Assembly (NCBI GenBank): GCA_023053575.1
Contig: JAKZAP010000014.1
Coordinates: forward strand, 3,224,001-3,288,000
Direction of reading: 5' to 3'
From: Branchinecta lynchi
Taxonomy: Eukaryota > Arthropoda > Branchiopoda > Anostraca > Branchinectidae
DNA: 64,000 nucleotides
The notes below the pieces were generated by a model that worked only from the letters and a program-made list of their open reading frames with translations, was not told the origin of the DNA and made no database searches. Of the stretch, positions 1 to 9,233 are shown piece after piece. The position numbers and the translations under genes are program-made. Position 1 is the stretch's first letter, and each line of letters begins with the position of its first letter.

Positions 1-3000
1 TTTGTACCTTTAGTTCTAAGGCTGTGTTATGGTCTATATATCCTTTTAAGTAAGCACTTTCAGTGAATCCTAGTATTCTGTGTACTCTTTTCAATATCAA
101 ACCTTTTTGTAAATAGAATTCTAGATTCCTGTGGTGAACTACATAGTTGGTTTTATCTAATACTGTGGTACATAGCTTACCGTTAAAGTGTTCCGGTGCT
201 AATGGTAAATCCTTGTGTAATTCGTGTAGTTCTTTTGGATATTCTAAATCTACCTCATATATAGCACCTACATTCTGTAATTTCATTATCGAATTGATAT
301 GAGTTTTTAGATGGATGTAATACTCCATTGATTCGTATTCATTCCTTTCTTTCAAATCATCTGGTATGGAAATGAATTGGAAATCATTCGCTGGTAAATT
401 CTGCGACATCGCCCACCCATATAAATTATTTTTATCCAAATACACTAAATAATTAGATGGTTTATTCTTATTTTAATCACTTGTATATTTATTATTTGCT
501 TTTGCGTATCTTTTTATACATTGGGATACACCACCTCTTATTCCTTTTTCTATAAAGGTATACATGTCTTCCTTTGAGAATAACGGCAAGTCTACTTTCG
601 AATGCTTTAGGAAAGCATCCCATGTTAATCCTGGAGCTGAGAAGTAATGAAGTGGATCCAGATCATAATTATGTATACAAACGTTCCTGAAATTCTCCAC
701 AACATCTGATAGATTTAACACATCACTTTTTAGATATAATTTGGTATAACCAAGTAATGTTTCACAGTTAAATGGCTTCCATATAGATACCGCTCTTTTA
801 TAATCACTTTTGTCAATACCTTTCCCCGTCAACCTAGAATAAAAGCTTTCTATTGGTGGTAACTTTGTACATTTCATTTTATCGAAACTGTCTACGAATT
901 CATAGGGATATACCCCTTTTTTTATTATTTCTTTGAATTCATCGTCATTTTTGAAGCTGTTAGATGTGAATTTGAAATTCTGTCTCAGATGATTACAAGG
1001 TACTTTGCAATCACATTTTGCTAAATTTGCTGATAGTTTGTCTAAAGATGAAGCCATAAATCTAATTGAATCTATAAACCGCATCTCATATTTTATTTTC
1101 GTATCCGCTTTTGTAATACTTATTGATTTCGAGAATGAGATGAAACTTTCTGCACTTTCAAAAATTCCGTTATCAGGTATCAATTCTCTAACAAATAAAT
1201 GAGAGTCATATTTTGATAAATTATGCATTACTACCGGGATATGCCTAGGAATCCTGTATTTCATATTACATTCAGCATGAGCAAATCCCCTATATTCTCC
1301 TGTCATGTGGTCGTGATCAAAGTGAGGATTTTCAGTAATTTCAGTTGTACAGATGTGACAAGTCTTTTTAATTAGTTTATTCCATTTTTCGGTAATTTCT
1401 CCATTGTTATAAGTATGGTTTCTTTGTCTGCTTTCATATTTGTTTGCAATTTCTGTGGATACTCTTGTAACGGTTTTAACAAAATGTTCTACAGCGTCTT
1501 CACCGAAATAGTCATAGTATTTGTTCTGGTTTGTATCAAAGGAACAGCATACCTGAAACCCGTAAGCAAATGGTTTCTCTTTGGCCACTTTTATTGTTTT
1601 CTTCCCGTTTACCTGATTGTATTCTTCGTTATAAGACTCAAAGTCTGCTATTATGCAATAAGGTACTTTATTTGTTTTGCAATATTTTTATATTGTATAC
1701 TTGAACCTTCAGGAGGCATTATAATATCAGGATCTTCGCAATTATTTTTACTCTCATGTTTTTCATATTGTTCTTCTTTTGTAAAATGCCTTCCGCAAAA
1801 AGTGCAGAGGTATGTCTTTTTTTGTCTTGTAGATATTTGAGGACCAACTAATCTGCTCAGATCCTTTACCAGTACATAATGATTATCGAAATATTATAAA
1901 TTAATAACATGTTTAGCTGTTTTGCCATTGATTGTACTTTTTAGTATATGACTTCTGATAATTTTCTCTTTTTCAATTTGAAATAAACAAATCTTAATGT
2001 TGTATCTATTTTCAAATTTGTGTATATCTTTAGTATCCATTGGGAAGTTGGTAACCCCTTCGAAATCAAATTCGTTCTCATATTGTTTATATTTCGAAAT
2101 TCTTTCCGGATGATCCTTAGCTGGATGTAGATTTGCTAAGATAGACCAAAGGAAACATTTCTGGTCGTTATTTTCAATATTCAAGCAAGCTCTTTTATTT
2201 TTTACGAAATCTGGCAGTATTTTAAACGTTCCTCCCATGTAAGATTCTATTCGTGTCATCCTATAATCAATTCCTTCATACCGACTAAATTGTAGCCCAG
2301 ATCGAGGGGTATTACTTAAAGAACTAAGTCTCTTGAAATTATCATTCAAATGATTATGAGTAAGAATGCTATTTTTATTTAAAATCCAAGAAGTACTGTT
2401 GTAATACACTACTACTTCTTCATCATTCTCCTGTCGATGGAAAATAACACGAGTTACAAACTGAACTCTATACTGATAAAGTTCATTCATCCGCCGCTGT
2501 AAATCGGCGAAAGTAAAAGCAATAAGAGTATGTTCATCTCTTCCATTGCTTTCAACTGATACGTTTACAGTGTACAAATTCTCATTTTCCCTAGAGATAG
2601 TAGGTTGTTCTTCTTCTTCAGTTCTAAATAAATGATCAGGAATTAATTTTTCTACTTGGATTTTTTTCTTATTTATGAAGAGAGTTGATAAACCAATTGG
2701 TTTCTGTCTACTGTTATCACGTCTTTCTGTTTGATCTCTTATGATATCTCTATTTTTCTGTACGGAATCTTTATGTTTGGTAATAATATTATTATACTAT
2801 TCTCCAACTCTTTTTAGTACTTCTTCTCGGTTTCCGCGAGTTGATAGGTTCTTGTTTTTCAGAAATTTCTTTAATTCGCTTGTCTCTTTTTCTTTGTTAT
2901 CATTGTATTCTTGTTTTAGTTTTGTAATGGTGATATTATTTTCTTTTATCTCATCTTCCAGAATGGTTCGTAATCTCGGTTCTGGTTTGTAGTCGGATGG

Positions 3001-3255
3001 TCTGTTCTTATTATGAGTTCTTTCGTTTCTGCGTTCAATTTTAATTTTATCTTCAGCTACCAAAATATACTTATTAAGATGGTTTATTATATTATTTGTT
3101 ATTTCATGTTTCTTAGCTCCATTTGTTTTGATTTTATTAATTTTCGCATAAGTCCGCAGTTCATTATATGTGTATAGCGATAATCTTTGTATAACCGCTT
3201 TGTTGTTTGATATAACCTTTTTACAAAGCTGAATAACCTCTGCAGTATTCATCAT
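1..3255 (-). pseudogene. polB: Protein-primed type B DNA polymerase, broken
   Basis: The reading runs right to left from ATG at 3253-3255 and is open at the window edge. Two SAP-like DNA-binding motifs lie in the first segment (2797-3255; the second ends in ELKKFLKNKNLSTRGNREEV). Next is a KACLNI-type segment seen in many virus-like polymerase ORFs (core 2160-2200), then a CxxC...HxxC finger. The exonuclease I motif DFES is near 1650, a CHIC...DHDHMTGEYRGFAH zinc/endonuclease VII-like insert is near 1260-1360, exonuclease II HNLSKYD near 1205-1225, and palm motif A (YLDKNNLYGWAM) near 408-445. Lesions: in-frame TAG at 2797-2799, TAA at 1894-1896, TAA at 473-475, and one frameshift near 1665 where one base seems lost. 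Coding character continues in frame on both sides of each stop, so decay looks recent. The C-terminal palm and thumb lie beyond position 1. Confidence 0.8.
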
Positions 3256-3479
3256 TTAATAGGGGAACATTTTTATTAATAAATTTCTCCCGTCTGAGTT
3301 TTGTCAGCCGTAAAGAAAAGCACTGGTTTCAGTATGCGTTTCACAGAGCAAGCGCTGTCTATATTCTCTCCAATCAGTCAAGAAAGATTCCATACAGTTT
3401 AGCAGGTGGCGGATGTGTTCCGAATCGCGAACCTTTCATTCAATCAAATAATTTCTGAAACAATTTTATTACATAATAA
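3256..3479. promoter_or_regulatory. Divergent intergenic region of the virus-like element
   Basis: This 224-bp stretch separates the start codons of the polymerase gene and the + strand membrane-protein ORF, so it must hold both promoters if the genes were ever expressed. It is AT-rich near both ends. I could not pick a convincing core promoter motif. Confidence 0.35.
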
Positions 3480-3899
3480 ATGGAAGAATTAGAAAAGAAA
3501 ATGTATGTTTACCGTCGCAGTTACAAGTACTACAATCGTATAAGTAATAGCTTACTTGTATCCAAATTCCTCTTTTCGGCAGCAGGAATGTCTGCGTTTC
3601 TAGTGCTACCTTTAGCTTCTTTAAGTTTGGGTGCTGTTATCATCGAAATAATTGAAAAGCAGTTAAGCATTGCTGATAGAAAAGCAGAATTTAGGACTAT
3701 TTATGATTTTTATACTGAGTTGTTGTCAATGCTAAAATGCGGACAATTAACAATTGAGGAGGTAATTCAGAGAGAAACAGAGATGCGTAAAACCTTTCGA
3801 TTTTTTCCTCGCGAAAAATACATGAAACAAGTCCGTCTGAATGGCTATAAATATTGTAATAAATCTATAAAAAGTCAAGAGAAATTACCAAACATATAG
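3480..3899 (+). CDS. Small membrane protein of the virus-like element
   Basis: A 139-residue ORF with a true ATG at 3480, divergent from the broken polymerase. The N-terminus is basic and aromatic (EELEKKMYVYRRSYKYYN). Residues about 22-58 form one long or two adjacent hydrophobic segments (core SAAGMSAFLVLPLASLSLGA). A charged helical part with EKQLSIADRKAEF follows, then a basic tail with several Lys and Tyr. I do not recognise a named family. Small proteins with one membrane hairpin next to the polymerase are common in virus-like elements of animals, which is the only basis for linking it to this element. The ORF has no internal stop, although the neighbouring polymerase has three. It ends in TAG at 3897-3899. 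Confidence 0.55.
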   Translation: MEELEKKMYVYRRSYKYYNRISNSLLVSKFLFSAAGMSAFLVLPLASLSLGAVIIEIIEKQLSIADRKAEFRTIYDFYTELLSMLKCGQLTIEEVIQRETEMRKTFRFFPREKYMKQVRLNGYKYCNKSIKSQEKLPNI

Positions 3900-3959
3900 T
3901 CTATTGCTATACTGAATATTGTTTCCTAACTGTCAAACAGATCTTTATTTCATACGCGC

Positions 3960-4330
3960 ATTAATGAGCTGCGTCATTCAAAGGTCTCGCCGTCAATTTG
4001 GGATGTAATTACAGTCTCCGGCGTGACTAACACAATCTCATCTTAACTCGGAAACTTTTGCGAATTGAACAAGGACCCTTGGTGTAATGGCTCAACGCTC
4101 GGCCGAACGTTGACTCATCACCATTCAGACCTTCGAATCCCACTGACCGCAGTTTCTGTTTGTCGATAGTGGGATGGTAATAAAAACTTGCGGGTTCCCC
4201 GTTCAGGGCCCCCCAGACTAAGGCCACATCACCACAAGCACTACACCAATCGGGGTGTACCAACATCACACCTCTTAATTTTCAAAGTCTGGGGGTGTGG
4301 GGTTTTGCAAAAATATTTTATAAAGTTCAA
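3960..4330 (+). repeat. tRNA-derived SINE-like sequence
   Basis: A possible RNA polymerase III A box (TGGTGTAATGGCTCAACGC, from about 4080) is followed about 50 bases later by a B-box-like CCTTCGAATCCC (about 4130). The cloverleaf is not convincing, so this looks like a tRNA-derived SINE and not a working tRNA gene. It lies between the two small ORFs of the virus-like element and may have inserted there. Confidence 0.4.
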
Positions 4331-4471
4331 AATCGGTAATCATCATATCATCATGCAAACTCAGTACTGCGTTTGTATCTATCGCATTTATGTGATAAAC
4401 GTGGTTGGTTTCTATTACCAGATGTTTCAAAGCGATTGGGATTTTTATTTAATAAAATCATTCCCTAATAA

Positions 4472-4780
4472 ATGGAGTCCACAAAGGAAGTCTTGAATAC
4501 AATCAGAATGAATAAATACAATGAGACAATCAGGAAAGAAGAACTAGTTCTAGGTTTGAAATATACTATCGTTAAAATGAGAATTGCTAAGACAAAATAC
4601 GGTGATAAGTTGGTTGTAGTTATTAATCATAATGACAAACCCTGTGATTTGTTTATAACACAGAAATATAATGCCATTGCTAACGAATTACTTTTAAAGA
4701 AAAATCTAGTTTTGCAGCCTATTGTACGCGAAAACAAGAACAAAGAAACATATGTGGATTTAGAACTGTTTACTCAGTAA
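4472..4780 (+). CDS. Small OB-fold-like (ssDNA-binding?) protein
   Basis: A 102-residue ORF starting at ATG 4472 and ending in TAA at 4778-4780. Its pattern, an N-terminal helix, then LGLKYTIVKMRIAKTKYGDK and LVVVINHNDKPCDLFI, then a further helix and strand, matches the short OB-fold-type proteins (strand, TKYG turn, strand) often encoded beside type B polymerases in virus-like elements. Such proteins are thought to bind single-stranded DNA. That function is inferred from pattern and context, not from catalytic residues. Like the membrane-protein ORF, it is intact. An AT-rich stretch with AATAAAAAATG follows directly and could provide a poly(A) signal. Confidence 0.55.
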   Translation: MESTKEVLNTIRMNKYNETIRKEELVLGLKYTIVKMRIAKTKYGDKLVVVINHNDKPCDLFITQKYNAIANELLLKKNLVLQPIVRENKNKETYVDLELFTQ

Positions 4781-4984
4781 TATTTGAATAAAAAATGAAA
4801 AATGTAAAAAAAAAGAAGTAGTGTATATTGTAGTATTTTATATGTAGTAAAGGGTAATATTTCTCATTTCTTGTATCCTTTATTTTGGAATTAAGAAAAT
4901 AAAAATGTTCTTAAAAAAGGGGATAATTTGGTAAAAAGGATGTTAAAATTTAAGAAATTGATGTTAAAATAGGGTTTTGAAATT

Positions 4985-5737
4985 GGGGGGAGGGTGGAGT
5001 GGGAGCGGCGATCTTATACTACTTAATTTAATTAGTTGGCGCTTTAAGCGTGAAATTCTGGGGGTTTGAAGCAAATTAAAAGCTAGAATCTGTATGGTAG
5101 GTATAGATCAGTTTTTTTTTCCGGAGATAGGCAGATTTTAAAAATTTCGCCGGCGCTTAGTTTAACTCAATCTCGATAGGCTATAGTCGTTGGAAGCGTC
5201 ACTTTTTAGCGAAAGATGAAACGAAAAGCCAAATATGTGAATTTACATTTACGAACTTTTATTAAAGGAATAATAATAATTGATGCATCACAGTTAGTTT
5301 TATACAAAGTTTCGCCTGCGGCGCACTTCGTAGTAGGCCTATTATCTATTTGGAAGAACGGTGTTTCATTTGGTTAGCGTTTTAGGATTGAAGTTCTTGG
5401 GGGTTTGAAACACATTAAAAGAAACATATTAATATGATAGGTATAGCAAAAAATTTCGCCTGCGGCACTTTTTCTGGGCATAGTCGTTGAAAGTGTCACT
5501 TTGGGGCGAAAGCTTTAACGGAAAAGCCGAAAATCTGAATTTGAATACGAATTTAGATTAAAAAAAATAATCGCAATTGCATAACAGTTCGTTCTACACC
5601 GGCTCTGTTCTATGGTGGCAGGATATGTACGCCGTTGCCGCGAAGCGGCAACGTCGCGTTTTATTGGCACATTTTTTAGTCCCTCGGCACAAACTGGCCG
5701 TCCCTCCCCCCAAAAGTAAAAGTCTAGTTACGCCACT
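4985..5737 (-). mobile_element. hAT-like element remnant with tandem 'CGCCTGCGGC' units
   Basis: Two diverged units of about 300-340 bp follow each other. Both contain GGGGGTTTGAA (about 5060 and 5400), TTTCGCC(G/T)GCGG-type motifs, and GTCGTTG(G/A)AAG(C/T)GTCAC (about 5187 and 5483). The right border reads CTAGTTACGCCACTG, the complement of the CAGTGGCGTAACTAG terminus typical of hAT elements. No matching left terminus was found. Related units occur on the opposite strand at 24465-24665 and 61745-62340, inside two other hAT-like elements. The bases from 4781 to 4984 are AT-rich and hold nothing recognisable. Confidence 0.5.
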
Positions 5738-5740
5738 GGT

Positions 5741-7405
5741 GCTTGTGTCGCCGAGTTTTGTAAATATTTTTTGAATGTTGGGATTGATGTTAAAAATGAA
5801 ATTGCTGATCATGATTACAAAAGCGAGTTGTTTATTGATGAACGAGGAGAGGGTCACTCCATGAGGTTCGAGAAGTGCACTATGGATGATCTCGATGACG
5901 CACTGAAAACAATAAAATCGAATTCAGCGGGCACTGATGGTCTTAATCTCAAGGCATTCAAGGCTGTTGCTGCGTACATACTTCCTTGTATTCTGTACTT
6001 AGTGAACCTATCCATCGGAAAAGGCCAGTTCCCAGATGCTTTAAAGCAAGCAAAAATTATACCGCTGCATAAAGGCGGTAATAGAAGTGAAATGTCAAAC
6101 TGGAGACCTATATCGATTCTACCGTTATTCTCCAAAATATTTGAAAAGGTTGTGCACAAGAAACTCTATTCGTACCTTGATTCTCTTGGGCTTTTATGTG
6201 ATACACAATTTGGATTCCGTAAATCTCATTCTACTAGTCATGCAGTGCACCATCTTCTGGACGTTTTAAACAATGTATTTGAGAGTGGTTCTACTCCTTT
6301 AACTATTTTTATTGATTTTAAAAAAGCTTTTGATACTTTTGATTTTGAGTTGTTATTAGATAGGATTTCACGTTTAGGGATACAAGGTAAATGGATTGAT
6401 TGGTTTCGATCTTATTTATATGGTAGGTCAATGCGTGTAGTAGTGGGGGATATTGTTAGTTCGCCTCGTCCTGTACAGTGTGGGGTTCCGCAGGGGTCGG
6501 TATTAGGTCCGCTTTTGTATTTAATTTACGTCGACACATTACGGTTCTACATTCCTGATGCCGCTATTACTTCGTTCGCTGATGACACCGCCATTACTAT
6601 TGCTGGAAAGGCTTTGAGTGAACTTGTTGTCAAAGCAAATAAAGTGTTACATAAGCTGCATGTTTTTACTAGTCTTAGTTGTTTAGCAGTAAACGCAAGT
6701 AAAACCAATTACATGATTTTTAGCCGTACTGGTATTATTGATAATGTTCTCGGTTTAGTTAGTTTTAATGGTATGGAGATTAAGCAGGTATTTAGTACAA
6801 GGTACTTAGGATTTCATGTTGATTGTAATTTAAATTGGAAAAAACATAGTGAAATTGTATCGGTTAAAGTTGCACGGGGTTTAGGTCTGCTCCGTAGATT
6901 TAAACATATTTTTCCTGTTTCAGTTCTGAAAGTCTTATATAATTCTATTGTTCATCCTTACATTGTATACGGTTGCTCTGTTTGGGCGAGTAATTTTGTT
7001 CTAAATTATAAGCGGATCCAAATTGTACAGAATAAAGCGTTGCGTATACTCGGTGATTTTGAAAAATGTGAACATACGCTGGACTGTTATCGCCATTTTA
7101 ATATTTTAAATGTTGGGCAGATGAGAGATTATCAGATTGGTGTATTCGTTTATCAGTGTCTAAATCAGCTAGCACCTAATTATTTTTGTAATATATTGTC
7201 AACGAATTCTGCGTACCATTCATATGAAACAAGGAATTCAGAGGACCTTGTACATGAGAGACGACATACTTCACGGTCTAGTTTTGTGTTTAGAAATGTG
7301 AGTGTTTCAGTATGGAATAATCTGCCGGAAAGCACTAGGATGGCCGAGAGTGTATATTCATTTAAAAATAAGATGAAAAGTTTTTTGATGAGTAAAGATG
7401 GGTGA
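5741..7405 (+). CDS. LINE reverse transcriptase, N-terminally truncated
   Basis: The frame is open from the 5' junction (about 5741) to TGA at 7403-7405, about 554 residues, with no internal stop. RT blocks in order: SAGTDGLNLKAFK, the KIIPLHKGG and WRPISILP region, FGFRKSHSTSHAVHHLLD, palm motif FIDFKKAFDT, PVQCGVPQGSVLGPLLY, catalytic FADDT, and NASKTNYMIFS. The C-terminal part (PYIVYGCSVWASN, then WNNLPESTRMAESVYSFKN) is typical of the CR1/L2/Daphne side of the Jockey group. Catalytic aspartates are present (DFKKAFD, FADD). The first plausible initiator is downstream of the true 5' end, so this is a fragment of the original ORF2. The endonuclease is missing. The intact frame suggests recent insertion. 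Confidence 0.85.
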   Translation, partial: ACVAEFCKYFLNVGIDVKNEIADHDYKSELFIDERGEGHSMRFEKCTMDDLDDALKTIKSNSAGTDGLNLKAFKAVAAYILPCILYLVNLSIGKGQFPDALKQAKIIPLHKGGNRSEMSNWRPISILPLFSKIFEKVVHKKLYSYLDSLGLLCDTQFGFRKSHSTSHAVHHLLDVLNNVFESGSTPLTIFIDFKKAFDTFDFELLLDRISRLGIQGKWIDWFRSYLYGRSMRVVVGDIVSSPRPVQCGVPQGSVLGPLLYLIYVDTLRFYIPDAAITSFADDTAITIAGKALSELVVKANKVLHKLHVFTSLSCLAVNASKTNYMIFSRTGIIDNVLGLVSFNGMEIKQVFSTRYLGFHVDCNLNWKKHSEIVSVKVARGLGLLRRFKHIFPVSVLKVLYNSIVHPYIVYGCSVWASNFVLNYKRIQIVQNKALRILGDFEKCEHTLDCYRHFNILNVGQMRDYQIGVFVYQCLNQLAPNYFCNILSTNSAYHSYETRNSEDLVHERRHTSRSSFVFRNVSVSVWNNLPESTRMAESVYSFKNKMKSFLMSKDG

Positions 7406-7591
7406 GGAGAGAGGGCTACCTTGGGTATGAATCGGTTCTGGATTGCCACGAGGTTTAATTGTCTTCTGTTTATATATAATATTGAACAAAAAATGTATTT
7501 ATGTAGTTGTTTATGTATAGTACTGCATTATTTTTTTCCCTTTTCTTTTTTGTTTAAAATATAACTAGGCTAAGTGATTAAATTATTTAGT

Positions 7592-7631
7592 CCTGCCACA
7601 AACAAATCTGTATAGATTTTCACGTGGTAGG
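7592..7631 (+). other. 3' UTR hairpin of the LINE
   Basis: CCTGCCAC (7592-7599) pairs with GTGGTAGG (7624-7631, one G-T), and AAATC pairs with GATTT inside it around the loop TGTATA. Conserved 3' hairpins are known to be recognised by the reverse transcriptase in CR1/L2-type LINEs. The role here is inferred from position and fold. Confidence 0.5.
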
Positions 7632-7819
7632 TCTGTTATGATATCAAAATTTTCTTTTGTAAAATTCCATTATATATTACATTATTTGTCTCTTGAATTA
7701 TTTGTCTCTTATATTCTGAACATTGCAAACAAATTATACAGCCTCCATTGTTTCCTTAGCGAGTGCAGAACGCACCTTCGCTTCACTAGAAATTTCAAAA
7801 CCCGCAAATTTGTCTCTCT

Positions 7820-7945
7820 TTAAATGCCGCAAGCGCAGTGGGTGGCGGTACGAGTATGGCCCGTTTGCAAAAAATGTAAAGCATAGGTCTTGGCGCTACT
7901 CCCTAGTGATATTTTGCTGTGCTTGGGCTCAAGGAATATTTAACG
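7820..7945 (-). repeat. Repeat shared with 60.6-61.2 kb
   Basis: The block GAGTATGGCCCGTTTGC...AAAGCATAGGTCTTGGCGCTACTCCCTAGTG occurs again at about 61130-61195 and, inverted, at about 60575-60650. It is followed at about 7920-7940 by GCTTGGGCTCAAGGAATATT, a tail also found at about 41665 and in both long direct repeats near 50.7 and 53.8 kb. Confidence 0.5.
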
Positions 7946-7976
7946 GAGAAAGGGTTGTTTGCTGGCTCTTTGCAAA

Positions 7977-8980
7977 ACAAGACCAAAGGTTTCGATGGGA
8001 TCCCAAAAATTCAATATTTGATCCAGACAACTGGGTCTTGTCTTCACCAAATCCAGTCTTTGCCAGACTCCTTGAACATTTTTACTATTAAAATTGAGAA
8101 ACAGTTTAAGGCCAAAAAGCTAATCATCTGAGTAAACCAAGTTCATATATGGATTCAGCATGTTTGTATTTACCCGTATAAGTCATATCTGTTTTGACAA
8201 AAACTTCCTGCCTTACTTCTGCCAATTTCCCGGTTTCGGCCAAATTCCGGAACCACCTGTCCGGCAAAAAAAAGAAAGCTAAAAAACGAACTCAGCGTAT
8301 CTTCCTTCCTCTAAATCGAACATTTAATCAAATTCAAATTAAAATTTAACTTATAACAAATTTTCCGATTCCAGCCGGATTCCAGGCGAACTGTATGTCC
8401 GGGTAAAAAATTATTGTCATAGACGGATTCAGAATCTCTTCTTACTCCTAAATCGGATATCTAATCAACTATAAATACTTTTAACAATTTTGCGGTTTTG
8501 GCCGGATTCCGGGCTAACTACCTGTCCGGCAAAAAAATGGTTTTCACCATCTTGCGCAGCATGTCTTCTTACCTCTGAATCAAACATCCAATCAACTTCA
8601 AATAAAACTTTTACTTTTAACAAACTTTCCGGTTTTGGCCAGATTCCGGACGAACTACTCGTCCAGCGAGGAAATGGTTTTCACCATCGTGTTCAGCATG
8701 TCTTCTAACCCCATAATGGACTGTCTCATTAGATGTTTAAAAATATTTTGCTTGCCCCTTAATTTAAACCCCCTCCCCCACCCCTACATTTAGGGCTACA
8801 AAGCCCATCTACGAACTCGACCTTACTCTTGACCCAACGAATCCCCACACCAAGTTTCATCAAAATAACTCATTTCCTTCTAGAGTTATCGTGCTTACCG
8901 ACGGACGGACGGACAGACGGACGGACGGACAACTTTTGTGATGTCATAGGTATCCCTCCACTTACGTTTTATCCCAAAAA
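7977..8980 (+). mobile_element. HINE-like repeat family 1, copy A1
   Basis: One end is AACAAGACCAAAGGTTTCGA followed by GGGATCCC; the other is GTCATAGGTATCCCTCCACTTACG, and the CGGACGGA run lies just inside. The core is a row of diverged units of about 110-135 bp. Each contains a CCGGATTCCGG...GAACTACNTGTCCGGC block, AAAATGGTTTTCACCAT, CAGCATGTCTTCTTA and AATCAACTTCAAATAAAACTTTTA. The terminal BamHI-like palindrome in the right end has decayed (TTTATCCCAAAA). The copy ends only about 160 bp upstream of the LMBR1 start codon. Confidence 0.8.
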
Positions 8981-9146
8981 ACCCCAAAAAACGACGTTTG
9001 CCTATTTTTCTTGCCAGTCGTATTACCTCTATGCCGCTTCTACGCCTCACTTCTATTATTTAAAACTTGACTGACATGCCGATAAACTTTGAATTAACCA
9101 GTGGAATGTCTATCATATAAGCCCATGAGTTATTACTGCTTTGTGG

Positions 9147-9233
9147 ATGGAAAAAGTATTGCAAGAGGAGTTTGATGACGAAGAAACGACTATACAGGAA
9201 CAAATCTTTCACAATAATGTCAGGGAAATAATT
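9147..9233 (+). CDS. LMBR1: LMBR1-like exon 1 (residues 1-29)
   Basis: This exon encodes the acidic extracellular N-terminus and FHNNVREII. The start context is TTGTGGATGG. Another ATG at 9125 is out of frame. The donor is ATT|GTAAGC, phase 0. A family-1 repeat copy ends about 160 bp upstream, so the core promoter lies in or next to it; no clear TATA box was seen. Confidence 0.85.

Larger units (their letters stand above)
1..4900. mobile_element. Polinton/adintovirus-like DNA element, partial
   Basis: Three kinds of ORF sit together: a broken type B DNA polymerase on the - strand (1-3255) and, divergent to it, a small membrane protein (3480-3899) and a small OB-fold-like protein (4472-4780). 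A protein-primed polymerase with its own set of small genes is the usual content of Polinton/Maverick, adintovirus and related virus-like elements integrated in animal genomes. The left end lies outside the window. No capsid, integrase, ATPase or protease gene and no terminal inverted repeat is visible, so the exact class is open. The right boundary is only inferred from the end of coding sequence and the start of other repeats near 4985. Confidence 0.6.
5738..7640 (+). mobile_element. CR1/L2-type non-LTR retrotransposon, 5' truncated
   Basis: The element begins abruptly at about 5738 next to an hAT-like terminus. It continues through an intact reverse transcriptase ORF to a 3' UTR that ends near the hairpin at 7592-7631. 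No apurinic endonuclease domain is present upstream, as expected for a 5'-truncated LINE copy. The clade is assigned from the tone of the RT and C-terminal motifs only. It lies upstream of the LMBR1 gene, in the same orientation. Confidence 0.8.
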
